A stretch of 64,000 bases of DNA from Halomonas alkalicola (GCF_030704205.1 NZ_CP131913.1:1860001-1924000); one strand, 5' to 3'. Positions 33,373-43,619 are shown, counted from the stretch's first letter. Notes: generated from the sequence alone by a model not told the origin. Numbers and translations: made by a program.

Positions 33373-34542
33373 GCGCGCCCCCTGCTGCCGGGCCAGGAAG
33401 CGTGCGAGACGCGCCACTGCCTCCTCCAGCCGCGCGATGCCGGTGGTGAAGGCGATGCGCACGTGATGCTCGCCGCCCGCGAGGGCGAAGTCGATTCCCG
33501 GCGTGATCGCCACGTTTTCCTCCTCCAGCAGGCGCCGGCAGAAGGCCTGGCTGTCGTTGCTGTAGCGGGAGATATCGAGCCACAGGTAAAAGGCCCCCTG
33601 GGGCGGCAGCGAAGGCGCAAGCCCCAGGGGTGCCAGGGCCGCCAGCAGGGCGTCGCGGCGACGCGAAAGCTCATGGCGACGGGCCTCCAGAATCTCCCGG
33701 CACTCGGGCGTGAAGGCCGCCAGGGCGGCGTGCTGGGCCGGGGTGGGGGCGGCCAGGAAGACGTTCTGGGCCAGCCGGGTGAGCGGCTCCACCGCAGCCT
33801 CGGGCGCCAGCAGCCAGCCCAGGCGCCAACCTGTCATGCCGAAGTACTTGGAGAAGCTGTTGACCACGAAGGCGTCCGGGGTGATCGCGGCCACCGAGAG
33901 TGGCTCGAGGTCATAGCAGAGCCCCTGGTAGATCTCGTCCACCAGCAGGTGGCCGCCCCTGGCCGCCACCGTCGCGGCCACGGCCGCCAGCTGCGCCTCG
34001 TCGAGCATATGGCCGGTGGGGTTCGAGGGGGTGGCCAGCATCGCCAGCCGGGTGGTGTCGCGCCAGTGGGCCTCGACCAGGCCGGCATCCAGCTGCCAAC
34101 CGCTGGCCGGCCCCACCGGCACGGCGTCCACCTCGGCGCCGGCCAGGGCCATGAAGTGGCGGTTGCAGGGGTAGTTCGGATCGGCCATCAGCACGCGGTC
34201 GCCGGGGCCAGCGAGCAGCTGGCTGGCCAGCAGCAGCGCCCCGGAGGCGCCGGGGGTCACCAGGATGCGCTGGGGGTCGACCTCGGCGCCGAAGTGCTCG
34301 GCATAGTGGCCGGCGATCGCCTCGCGCAGCGCCGGCAGTCCCGCCGCCGGCGTATAGCGGGTATGGCCCGCGGCCAGGGCCGCCTGGCCAGCGGCCACTA
34401 CCGGGGCCGGGGTAGGAAAGTCGGGCTCGCCCACCTCCAGGTGGATGACGTCGTGGCCGGCCGCCTCACGGGCCTGGGCGGTTTCCAGCAGGCTCATCAC
34501 CCGGAAGGGGGCAACCTTATCGATGCGTGCATTCCACGCCAT
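32611..34542 (-). CDS. Aminotransferase fused in frame to SfsA nuclease domain
   Basis: A single open frame of 643 residues. Residues 1-390 are a class I PLP aminotransferase: VIHLEVGEPDFPTP, TPGASGALLLASQLLAGPGD, ATPSNPTGHM, and the PLP lysine in VNSFSKYFGMTGWRLGW. From residue 391 (MDYPELVPGTLLRRYKRFLA) the frame continues without a stop as a full SfsA protein. These are normally separate adjacent genes. Either the aminotransferase stop codon has been lost, giving a true fusion, or a sequencing error removed it, or both products are made. The coding frame is intact in both parts. dksA lies divergently upstream. Confidence 0.8.
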   Translation of the reverse strand: MAWNARIDKVAPFRVMSLLETAQAREAAGHDVIHLEVGEPDFPTPAPVVAAGQAALAAGHTRYTPAAGLPALREAIAGHYAEHFGAEVDPQRILVTPGASGALLLASQLLAGPGDRVLMADPNYPCNRHFMALAGAEVDAVPVGPASGWQLDAGLVEAHWRDTTRLAMLATPSNPTGHMLDEAQLAAVAATVAARGGHLLVDEIYQGLCYDLEPLSVAAITPDAFVVNSFSKYFGMTGWRLGWLLAPEAAVEPLTRLAQNVFLAAPTPAQHAALAAFTPECREILEARRHELSRRRDALLAALAPLGLAPSLPPQGAFYLWLDISRYSNDSQAFCRRLLEEENVAITPGIDFALAGGEHHVRIAFTTGIARLEEAVARLARFLARQQGARMDYPELVPGTLLRRYKRFLADVRLDDGREVTAHCPNTGSMRAVNVPGCRVWLSPSDNPARKLAWTWELIELPQPDDTLAAASVQTGRANRIVEEALREGRVPGLAGYADLKREAKVVLEEEGLSARLDFRLDDPARGGAFVEVKQVTLKEADGHGYFPDAVSERGRRHLEVLAALAERGQRAVLLFCVAHEGIEDVAPAAHLDPAYAATLRAVAVRGVEVLAQRCEVVRLGDSPVAIRLGAPLPVALERRFTG

Positions 34543-34778
34543 GGCGGGCTCCTGTGGCCGACGACCGACGCCAGGGAGCCTTGCTCCCGCGGCGTGGTCA
34601 CAGTGTCATATGATCGAGGGCCCATAGTGTAGCGACTTTGGTGGCAAGGCCGCAGCCGGTGGGGAGGGCGAGGTTGCAAACCCCCGGTTTTTCCGCTAAA
34701 CAAGCATCCCTTTGGCGTGAGATACCTTGCACCCAGGCAGGTATTGATCAGCAGTCACTCAAGTAACGAGGCAGTCCC

Positions 34779-35216
34779 ATGCCAGTAGCCGACAAGAAAG
34801 CGGAAGCTCCCAAGAAGTTCACCCCCTACGAGCCGGCGGCGGGTGAAGAGTACATGAACGAGCAGCAGCTGGAGCACTTCCGCCAGATCCTGCTGGGCTG
34901 GAAGCAGGAGCTCATGGAAGAGGTGGACCGCACCGTGCGTCACCTGCAGGAAGAGGCGAACAACTACGCCGACCCGGCCGACCGCGCTACCCAGGAGGAG
35001 GGCTTCAGCCTGGAGCTGCGCACCCGGGATCGCGAGCGCAAGCTGCTCAAGAAGATCAACGAGACCCTCGACAAGATCGACGAGGATGACTACGGCTTCT
35101 GCGAGGCCTGCGGCGTCGAGATAGGCATCCGCCGCCTCGAGGCGCGCCCCACGGCCACCCTGTGCGTCGACTGCAAGACGCTGGCCGAGCTCAAGGAAAA
35201 GCAGCTGGGCGGCTGA
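34779..35216 (+). CDS. dksA: RNA polymerase-binding transcription factor DksA
   Basis: 145 residues. Works with ppGpp in the secondary channel of RNA polymerase, repressing rRNA promoters and activating amino-acid genes. The coiled-coil tip has DPADRA (residues 65-70), and a four-Cys zinc finger is formed by Cys108, Cys111, Cys129 and Cys132. The rrn promoters at 22755-22924 are expected targets. It is followed by gluQ, as in E. coli and Pseudomonas. Confidence 0.97.
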   Translation: MPVADKKAEAPKKFTPYEPAAGEEYMNEQQLEHFRQILLGWKQELMEEVDRTVRHLQEEANNYADPADRATQEEGFSLELRTRDRERKLLKKINETLDKIDEDDYGFCEACGVEIGIRRLEARPTATLCVDCKTLAELKEKQLGG

Positions 35217-35300
35217 TCCAGGCATGCCGATGGCCTGCATGAACCCTCGCAACGGGCACCCCTGGGTGCCCGTTCGCGCGTCTGATGGCGGGAGCCGCCC

Positions 35301-36197
35301 ATGAGCCACTACCGCGGCCGCTTCGCCCCGACCCCGTCGGGCCCGCTGCACTTCGGTTCGCTGGTGGCCGCCCTGGCCAGCTTCCTGGACGCCCGCCGCG
35401 CCGGCGGCGAGTGGTGGCTGCGCATCGAGGACATCGACCCGCCGCGCTGCCCGCCGGGTGCCGCCGACGAGATCCAGCGCCAGCTCACGGCCTTCGGCCT
35501 GCACTGGGACGGCCCGGTGCTCTGGCAGCACGACCGCGACGACGCCTACCAGGCGGCCCTCGACCGCCTGGTCGCACTCGGCCTGGCCTACCCCTGCAGC
35601 TGCTCGCGCAAGCAGTGGCGCGAGCATGCGGTCTACCCCGGCTGGTGCCGCGAGGGCGTGCGCGAGCCCGGCAGGCCAGTGGCCTGGCGGCTGCGCAGCG
35701 ACCTGGGCCTGCGCCCGGTGGTCTGGCAGGACCGCCTCTTCGGCGAGCAGCGCTTCGATCCGGCCGAGCTCGGCGACGTGGTGCTCAAGCGCAAGGATGG
35801 CCTCTGGGCCTACCAGCTCGCCGTGGTGGTGGACGACGCCGGGCAGGGGATCAGCGACGTCGTGCGTGGCTTCGACCTGCTCGACAACACTCCCTGGCAG
35901 CGCCAGCTGCAGCACGCCCTGGGCTACCCCGCGCCGCGCTACCTGCACCTGCCGCTGATCATCGGCGAAGGGGGCCAGAAGCTCTCCAAGCAGAACCTGG
36001 CCCCGGCCCTGCCCACCGATGACGGCGCGGTGCGCCCCCTGCTGCATGCCGCCCTCGTGGCCCTGGACCAGGCCCCGCCCGCCGGGCTCCGCGGGGCGCC
36101 AGTGGCGGAGCAGCTCGCCTGGGCCATCGCCCACTGGGAGGTCTCCCGCATCCGCCCCGAGCCACACCGAACGCGCGATGCGCTCCGGTCCGACTGA
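35301..36197 (+). CDS. gluQ: Glutamyl-Q tRNA(Asp) synthetase GluQ-RS
   Basis: 298 residues. Attaches glutamate to queuosine at the wobble base of tRNA-Asp. It is a short paralogue of glutamyl-tRNA synthetase without an anticodon-binding domain. RGRFAPTPSGPLHFGSLVAAL is the HIGH region, CSCSRKQW with a later Cys (YPGWC) forms the zinc site, and KLSKQN is the KMSKS-like motif. It is placed between dksA and the cbrAB region. Confidence 0.95.
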   Translation: MSHYRGRFAPTPSGPLHFGSLVAALASFLDARRAGGEWWLRIEDIDPPRCPPGAADEIQRQLTAFGLHWDGPVLWQHDRDDAYQAALDRLVALGLAYPCSCSRKQWREHAVYPGWCREGVREPGRPVAWRLRSDLGLRPVVWQDRLFGEQRFDPAELGDVVLKRKDGLWAYQLAVVVDDAGQGISDVVRGFDLLDNTPWQRQLQHALGYPAPRYLHLPLIIGEGGQKLSKQNLAPALPTDDGAVRPLLHAALVALDQAPPAGLRGAPVAEQLAWAIAHWEVSRIRPEPHRTRDALRSD

Positions 36198-36206
36198 GAG
36201 GCGCCC

Positions 36207-36383
36207 ATGTACGTCTATCGCATCCTGCTGTTCCTGGTGCTCGGTGGCTACCTGCTCTCGCCGCTGATGATGAGCGGCTGGGCCAGCCCCGGCGTGGCCT
36301 GGTATCGCCCCTTTATTATTTGGGGGGTGCTGATCGCGCTGACCCTGTGGCTGGAGCAGAAGAGGAAGCTCGATGAACGCTAG
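36207..36383 (+). CDS. Small membrane protein (58 residues) upstream of cbrA
   Basis: From the ATG at 36207 the protein reads MYVYRILLFLVLGGYLLSPL and on to LEQKRKLDER, with two predicted membrane helices (about residues 5-22 and 35-50) and a basic/acidic tail. A small membrane protein gene in the same place between gluQ and cbrA is known in Pseudomonas. In the ancestral arrangement its stop would overlap the cbrA start; here a partial duplication separates them. Function unknown. Confidence 0.75.
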   Translation: MYVYRILLFLVLGGYLLSPLMMSGWASPGVAWYRPFIIWGVLIALTLWLEQKRKLDER

Positions 36384-36496
36384 CCTGACGCGGCGTTGCT
36401 CGCCTGGTACCGGCTCCCCGAGCATCATCTGGGGGGGGCTGATCGCGCTGACCCTGTGGCTGGAGCAGAAGAGGAAGCTCGATGAACGCTAGCCTG
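36321..36496 (+). repeat. 67-base direct repeat at the cbrA start
   Basis: Bases 36321-36387 and 36430-36496 are identical except one position, offset by 109 bases. Each copy encodes the tail of the 58-residue protein and the first codons of cbrA (ATGAACGCTAGCCTG). The 42 bases between are a diverged version of adjacent sequence. The first ATG (36373) opens only a short chimeric frame that stops at 36492, so cbrA must use the second ATG at 36482. Confidence 0.85.
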
Positions 36497-39417
36497 GCCG
36501 GGATGTTCGCCCTGGGCACCGGCTTCCTGCTGGTGCTCTTCCTCTGCGCCCTGGCGGTGGAGCGCGGGCTGATCGGCACGCGGATCACCCGCCACCCGCT
36601 GGTCTACACCCTGGCACTCGGGGTCTACGCCAGCGCCTGGGCCATCTACGGCAGCCTGGAGCTCGCCTCCACCTCCGGCTACGGCTACCTGGCCTACTAC
36701 CTGGGGGTGGCCGGGGCCTTCCTGCTCGCTCCGGTGCTGCTGGTGCCGATCCAGCGCATGACCCGCACCTACCAGCTCGCCTCGCTCTCCGACCTGTTCG
36801 CCTTCCGCTTTCGCTCGCGCTGGGTGGGCACCCTGATCACCCTGATCAGCCTGCTGGCGGTGCTGCCGCTGCTGGCCCTGCAGGTGCAGACCATGGGCGA
36901 TGCCATCTTCCTGATGACCGGCGCCGCCTCGCCGTCGCTGCTGGCGCTGGCCTTCTGCGCCATGATCGCCCTGTTCGCCATGCTGTTCGGCGCCCGCCAG
37001 GGCCGCGTGGATGGCCACCATGACAGCCTGCTGGCGGTGATCGCCCTCTCCTCGCTGGTCAAGGTGGTCGCCATGCTGGGCCTCGGCGCCTTCTCGCTGT
37101 TCGTGGTCTTCGACGGCCCCGCCGACCTGCAGACCTGGCTCGACGGCCCCGGCCAGGCCTTCCAGGCCGACGTGATACAGCCCGACCCCGCCCACTGGCG
37201 CACCCTGCTGCTGCTCTTCTTCGCCGCGGCCCTGCTGATGCCGCACATCTTCCACATCACCTTCACCGAGACCCACTCCCGCCACACCCTGCTTCAGGCC
37301 AGCTGGGCGCTGCCGCTCTTCCTGCTGCTGATGGCGCTGCCGGTGCCGCTGATACTGTGGGCGGGCCAGCGCCTCGGCGCCGGCGATCTCCTGCCCTCCG
37401 CCTATCTGGCCTTCGGGCTGTCGGAGTCGCTGTGGATACAGTCGCTGGCCTTCATCGCGGGGCTTGCCGCCACCAGCGCCACCATGGTGCTGATCGCCCT
37501 GGCCCTGGCCGGCATGATCCTCAACCACGTGCTGCTGGTGGCCCACCCCCCCGAGGCCCAGCTGAACCTCTACCGCTGGCTGCTGTGGCTGCGCCGCGCC
37601 CTGGTGGGCGCCGTGGTGCTGGGCGGCTGGCTCTTCTATCGCACCGTGGGCGTGCATCACGACCTCACCACCCTGGCGCTGGCCGCCTTCGTCGGCATGG
37701 CCCAGTGCCTGCCTGGGCTGCTGGCCCTGCTCTACTGGCCCGGCGCCAACCGCAAGGGCATGGTCTCGGGGCTGGTGGTGGGCCTGCTGGTATGGCTGCT
37801 CGGCCTGTGGGGGCCGCTGCTCACCGGCCTGCCCGCGCTGGTGGTCATTCCTCCCGGCCTCGAGGCCCTGGCCGGAGAGCCGGAGTGGTACGTGATCACC
37901 CTGGTCTCCCTGGCCAGCAACGCCCTGGTCTTCATCCTCGTCTCCCTGCCCACCCCCACCTCCGAGGGTGAGCGGGCGGCGGCCGAGGCCTGCTCGGTGG
38001 ACGCGGTGATCCGCCCCAAGCGCCTGCCGCTGGACGCCGCCAACGGCGAGGAGTTCAAGGCCTGCCTGGCCCGCGCCCTGGGCGACGAGGTCGCTCGCCG
38101 CGAGGTCGACCGAGCACTCGACGACCTGGGGCTCTCCCCCCTGGACGGCCGCCCCTACGCCCTGCGCCGGCTGCGCGACCGCCTGCAGGCCAACCTATCC
38201 GGCCTGATGGGCCCCTCGGTGGCCCAGGACATCGTCGACCGCTACCTGCCCTATCGCCAGGGCAGCACCGGCGCCACCGAGGACATCCACTATGTGGAGA
38301 GCCGCCTGGAGGCCTACCGCTCGCGACTCACCGGCCTTGCCAGGGAGCTCGACGGCCTGCGCCGCTACCACCGCCGCACCCTGACCCGCCTGCCGGTGGG
38401 GCTCTGCGCCTTCGGCGAGGACGGCGAGCTGCTGATGTGGAACGACGCCCTGGCCACCCTCAGCGGCATCGACGGCGCCAGCGTGATCGGCGCCCGCCGC
38501 GACAGCCTGCCGGCGCCCTGGGGCGAGCTGCTCGGCCGCATCCTGGCCGAGTCGCACAGCCACCTCTACAAGCAGCCGGTCACCCTCGAGGGCGGCGTCC
38601 GCTACCTCAGCCTGCACAAGGCCGAGCTCGCCGGCGACGACAGCGAGCCCGGCGGCATGGTGGTGCTGGTGGAGGACCACAGCGAGATGAAGTGGCTGGA
38701 GGACGAACTGGTCCACGCCGCTCGCCTCGCCTCCATCGGGCAGCTGGCCGCCGGGGTGGCCCACGAGATCGGCAACCCCATCACCGGCATCTCCTCGCTG
38801 GCCCAGAACCTGCGCTACGACACCGAGGACCCCGAGGTCCTCGAGACCGCCGGGCAGATCCAGCAGCTCACCGACCGCGTCTCGCGGATCGTCTCCTCGC
38901 TGGTGGGCTTCGCCCACGGGGGGCGCCACCTGGGCGGACAGACCTTTGCCCCGGTCTCCCTGGCCGAGGTCGTCGACGAGGCCATCCACTTGATCCACCT
39001 CGCCCGCTCGGGCGACGATGTCCGCTTCGAGAACCACTGCCCCGCCGAGCCCCACGTTCAGGGCGACGCCCAGCGGCTGCTGCAGGTGATGGTCAACCTG
39101 CTCGGCAACGCCCGCGATGCCAGCGGCCCCGGCGACCGGGTCGTCATCGAGGCGGCCCCCGAGGGGGCCGGGCTGAGGGTGACCGTGACCGACGAGGGCC
39201 ACGGCATCGACGAACGGATGCGCGACCACCTCTTCGAGCCCTTCACCACCACCAAGCCGCCCGGCCAGGGCACGGGGCTGGGCCTGCCGCTGGTCTACAG
39301 CATCGTCGCCGAGCATCACGGCCAGATCGAGATCGAGTCCCCGCCGCCGGGGGGCGAGCGCGGCACCCGCATCAGCCTCTGGCTGCCGCTGAACCCACAG
39401 GAGGGTGAGACACCGCG

Positions 39418-39421
<4 letters not shown>
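36482..39421 (+). CDS. cbrA: Sensor histidine kinase CbrA (SLC5 transporter-linked)
   Basis: 979 residues. The N-terminal half (about residues 1-500) is a multi-helix sodium/solute symporter (SLC5) domain. A linker follows with a PAS-like region (about 640-740), then HisKA with His761 in GVAHEIGNPITGISSL and an ATPase domain (NLLGNARDASGPGD, GHGIDERMRDHLFEPF, GTGLGLPLVYSIV). This architecture and the gluQ-cbrA-cbrB order match Pseudomonas CbrA, which controls carbon/nitrogen balance and amino-acid use through CbrB. The ATG at 36482 lies in the second copy of a direct repeat. It overlaps cbrB by four bases. Confidence 0.93.
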
Positions 39422-40824
<1,403 letters not shown>

Positions 40825-40880
40825 GCGCCCGGGCACCCTAGGCGCCACCCTGCGACCATCGTCTATGCGACCAACGACAC

Positions 40881-40908
40881 AGCGCCCGCGGCCAAGGCCG
40901 CGGGCGCT
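40881..40908. terminator. Strong hairpin after cbrB
   Basis: A perfect 13-bp stem (agcgcccgcggcc with ggccgcgggcgct) around a two-base loop lies 57 bases after the cbrB stop. No T tract follows, so it may act as a weak or Rho-assisted terminator or as a transcript-stabilising hairpin that separates cbrAB from the crcZ promoter region. Confidence 0.55.
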
Positions 40909-40943
40909 GTCGCAGGGGGCCTGACACCCCATCCTGCGCCATT

Positions 40944-40994
40944 TGTTACCGTCCCACACAGCCGATGCCCCACGATGGGGCCCAAGGGGTAACA
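40944..40994 (+). promoter_or_regulatory. Candidate CbrB upstream activating site (inverted TGTTACC pair)
   Basis: TGTTACC at 40944-40950 and its inverse GGTAACA at 40988-40994 are spaced about 44 bases centre to centre (about four helical turns). They lie roughly 80-130 bases upstream of the -24/-12 promoter, where enhancer-binding proteins bind. I recall TGTTAC-type half-sites for Pseudomonas CbrB but cannot verify it here. Confidence 0.55.
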
Positions 40995-41068
40995 CTTTCC
41001 CGCCCCGGCCGCAGAGGCCAACAGGCGCAATCTCCTAGGCCACTGATAGATATGGCATAAAATTCAGG

Positions 41069-41083
41069 TGGCACGCGGCCTGC
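41069..41083 (+). promoter_or_regulatory. Sigma54 (-24/-12) promoter of the CrcZ-like RNA
   Basis: TGGCACGCGGCCTGCT matches the consensus TGGCACG-N4-TTGCT with one mismatch and has the required GG-N10-GC spacing (GG 41070-41071, GC 41082-41083). The predicted start of transcription is about 41094, at the first A-rich motif. There is no good sigma70 promoter in the same place. Confidence 0.85.
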
Positions 41084-41093
41084 TATATACCTT

Positions 41094-41595
41094 GGCAAGA
41101 AAAACAAGTTCCGGAGTCACCGGCTGCCCCAACAAGAACAACGCTGCAGCCCAGGGTGACGAGGCCCGCACCGCCAACAACAACAATGTTCGCGGGCCAG
41201 TGCTGCAAGGCACGATTAGCCAACAAGAACAACAGGTAACGTGCCCGGCCCCTCGCTTGCCAACAACAACAAGCCCCGCGAGGCACCGGAAGCTCAGGAC
41301 GCGACGCATCAGTACGGCCAACAACAAGAACAATCGCCGTCGAAGATGCACCCCCGGCAACAACACCAACAAGGCGGGGGGAGGCAGATCAGCTGCCGTC
41401 GTGGTTGGATTATTGTTTTGAATACGAGGCGGTTACCACCAGGAGCGCCAACAAGGACAACAACACAGCTAGCCTGTTCTTCTCCTTGGTGACTGCGGTG
41501 CGTATTCAAGGCGATGTGCCATCACGAAGAAGAACCAGCAGCAGGACGCTGCAAGACCACTTGAGGGGGAGGCCAGCCGGCCTCCCCCTTCTATT
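41094..41595 (+). ncRNA. crcZ: CrcZ-type decoy RNA for Hfq/Crc
   Basis: About 500 bases between cbrB and pcnB, the same place as CrcZ in Pseudomonas (about 400 nt there). Nine A-rich AAN-repeat motifs lie at 41097, 41131, 41176, 41222, 41262, 41320, 41359, 41450 and 41527. Seven sit in loops of GC-rich hairpins with different stems: 41122-41127/41146-41151, 41163-41169/41192-41198, 41209-41214/41240-41245, 41251-41256/41278-41283, 41314-41318/41336-41340, 41351-41356/41375-41380, and 41438-41445/41482-41491, the last closed by 41418-41426/41501-41509. Known CrcZ binds Hfq with Crc and relieves catabolite repression; here this is inferred from position, sigma54 promoter and motifs. Short open frames across it are rich in Asn/Gln only because of the repeats. 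Confidence 0.88.
41565..41595 (+). terminator. Terminator of the CrcZ-like RNA
   Basis: The stem gggggaggcc/ggcctccccc with loop agcc is followed by ttctattt. It is a strong Rho-independent terminator, leaving about 125 bases with pcnB's own leader before the next start codon. Confidence 0.85.
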
Positions 41596-41721
41596 TGGCC
41601 GGACGCGGTGGGGCGCCAGGCACCGGGCCACACCGCCACCATGCTATGCAAGGTCCCGGGGGTCGGCTACACTCGGACGCTTTAGCACCCTTTTTTTCGC
41701 ACTGCGAGTCGATATCGACGC

Positions 41722-43128
41722 ATGTTCAAAGGATTTACCCGCTTCCTGCAGAGCCCGGGCGAACGCCTGAAGTCCCTCTTCGGCCCCGACAGCAGCGCCG
41801 GCCCACCCGAGCCGCGCGTCATTCCCCGCCAGGAGCACCCGGTGTCGCGCCAGCACTTCAGCGATGCCGCCCTAAAACTGCTCTACCGACTGCACAACGC
41901 CGGCTACCAGGCCTACCTGGTGGGCGGCTGCATTCGCGACTCGCTGCTTGGGCGCATGCCCAAGGACTTCGACGTGGCCACCGACGCCACGCCGGAAGAG
42001 GTCAAGGAGCTGTTTCGCAACTCGCGTATCATCGGGCGGCGCTTCCGCATCGTGCACGTGCGCTTCGGCCGCGAAGTGATCGAGGTGACCACCTTCCGCG
42101 GCAAGCCCGGCGATGACCATGGCGACCATATCGCCCAGCAGTCCGACGAGGGGTTGCTGCTGCGCGACAACGTCTGGGGCAATATCCAGGAAGATGCCCT
42201 GCGCCGCGACTTCACCATCAATGCGCTCTACTACAGCATCGCCGACTTCTCGATCCACGATTTCGCCAATGGCGTGCGTGACATCGAGGCGCGCACCCTG
42301 CGCCTGATCGGCGACCCGGCCACGCGCTACCGCGAGGATCCCGTACGCATGCTGCGGGCGGTGCGCTTCGCCGCCAAGCTCGACTTCCACCTGGATGCCG
42401 CCACCGAGGCACCGATCCGCGAGCTCGCCCCGCTGCTGCTGCAGATTCCGCCGGCCCGGCTGTTCGACGAGATCCTCAAGCTGTTCATGTCCGGGCATGG
42501 CGTGGAGACCTTCCGGCTGCTGCGCGACTATGGCCTGTTCGAGATGCTCTTCCCGGCGGCCGCCGAGGCCATGGACGCCCTGCCCTGGGCCGAGCCCCTG
42601 GTGGAGGCCGCCCTGGCCAGCACCGACCGGCGCATCGCCGAGGAGCGCCCGGTCACCCCGGCGTTCCTGTTCGCCGCGCTGCTCTGGGGTCCGGTGGTGC
42701 TGCGCCAGGCCGAGCAGGAGGCCAATGGGCTGCCCCCCATCCCGGCGCTGCAGGCAGCCTCCCAGCAGGTGGTCTCCCACCAGTTGCAGCACATCTCGAT
42801 CCCCAAGCGCTTCAGCCTGCCGATGCGTGACATCTGGGACCTGCAGCAGCGCCTGCCGCTGCGTCGCGGACGTCGCGTCTACCAGACCCGTGAGCACCCC
42901 CGCTTCCGAGCCGCCTACGACCTGCTGCTGCTGCGCGAGGCCGCCGGAGAGCTCGAGCCCGGCCTCGGCGACTGGTGGACCGCCTTCCAGCAGGCCGACG
43001 AGCATGAGCAGCGCCGCCTGCTCGACAAGGTGGGCGCCAACCCCGCCGGCAGCGGCGCCCCGCGCAAGCGCAAGCGTCGCCGTCGCGGCCCGCGCGGCGG
43101 AAACGGCGGCGACAGCGGCAACGCATGA
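41722..43128 (+). CDS. pcnB: Poly(A) polymerase PcnB
   Basis: 468 residues. Adds 3' poly(A) tails that promote RNA decay. The nucleotidyltransferase core reads AYLVGGCIRDSLLGRMPKDFDVATDATPEEV with its Asp pair, then NARIIGRR-like NSRIIGRRFRIVHV, and RDFTINALYY. The C-terminus is very basic (RKRKRRRRGPRGG). The ATG at 41722 (MFKGFTRFLQSPGERLK) is taken as the start. It overlaps folK by four bases. Confidence 0.95.
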   Translation: MFKGFTRFLQSPGERLKSLFGPDSSAGPPEPRVIPRQEHPVSRQHFSDAALKLLYRLHNAGYQAYLVGGCIRDSLLGRMPKDFDVATDATPEEVKELFRNSRIIGRRFRIVHVRFGREVIEVTTFRGKPGDDHGDHIAQQSDEGLLLRDNVWGNIQEDALRRDFTINALYYSIADFSIHDFANGVRDIEARTLRLIGDPATRYREDPVRMLRAVRFAAKLDFHLDAATEAPIRELAPLLLQIPPARLFDEILKLFMSGHGVETFRLLRDYGLFEMLFPAAAEAMDALPWAEPLVEAALASTDRRIAEERPVTPAFLFAALLWGPVVLRQAEQEANGLPPIPALQAASQQVVSHQLQHISIPKRFSLPMRDIWDLQQRLPLRRGRRVYQTREHPRFRAAYDLLLLREAAGELEPGLGDWWTAFQQADEHEQRRLLDKVGANPAGSGAPRKRKRRRRGPRGGNGGDSGNA

Positions 43129-43619
43129 ACCCACACCGCGCCTGGATCGGCCTGGGCAGCAACCTGGACGATCCGCGCCGGCACGTCGAGCAGGCCCTCG
43201 TGGAGCTCGACCGCCTGCCGCTGACCCGCCGCCTGGCCGCCTCCCGCCTCTATGCCAGCCGGCCGCTCGGCCCCCAGGATCAGCCCGACTTCATCAACGC
43301 CGTGGCACTGCTGGAGACCCATCTCTCGCCGCTGGCGCTGCTCGACCAGCTGCAGGCGCTTGAGCAGCGCCACCGCCGGGTCCGTGCGCGCCGCTGGGGC
43401 CCCCGCACCCTGGACCTGGATCTGCTACTGTTCGATGACAGCATGCTGGCCCTGCCACGTCTCGTCGTGCCCCATCCCGAACTGAGGCAGCGCGCCTTCG
43501 TGGTGATGCCGCTGCTGGAACTCGCGCCTCAGCTCGTGCTGCCGAATGGCGAGCGCCTGGCGGCAGCGGCCGACGCCCTGACGGCCGAAGGCCTGACACC
43601 GCTGTTACCGCCGACCTGA
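43125..43619 (+). CDS. folK: HPPK: 2-amino-4-hydroxy-6-hydroxymethyldihydropteridine diphosphokinase FolK
   Basis: 164 residues. Pyrophosphorylates the pterin precursor for folate; the next enzyme FolP is encoded at 59376-60230. RAWIGLGSNLDDPRRHVEQAL, QDQPDFINAVALLET and RWGPRTLDLDLLLFDD (metal-binding Asp pair) followed by PHPELRQRAFVVMPLLELAP are diagnostic. It is translationally coupled to pcnB. Confidence 0.96.
   Translation: MNPHRAWIGLGSNLDDPRRHVEQALVELDRLPLTRRLAASRLYASRPLGPQDQPDFINAVALLETHLSPLALLDQLQALEQRHRRVRARRWGPRTLDLDLLLFDDSMLALPRLVVPHPELRQRAFVVMPLLELAPQLVLPNGERLAAAADALTAEGLTPLLPPT

Noticed and set aside
41068..41421. Open frames rich in Asn, Gln and Thr between cbrB and pcnB
   Set aside because: They arise from the AAC/CAA repeat motifs of the CrcZ-like RNA in several frames, with no ribosome site or protein family, and the interval has a sigma54 promoter and hairpin architecture instead.
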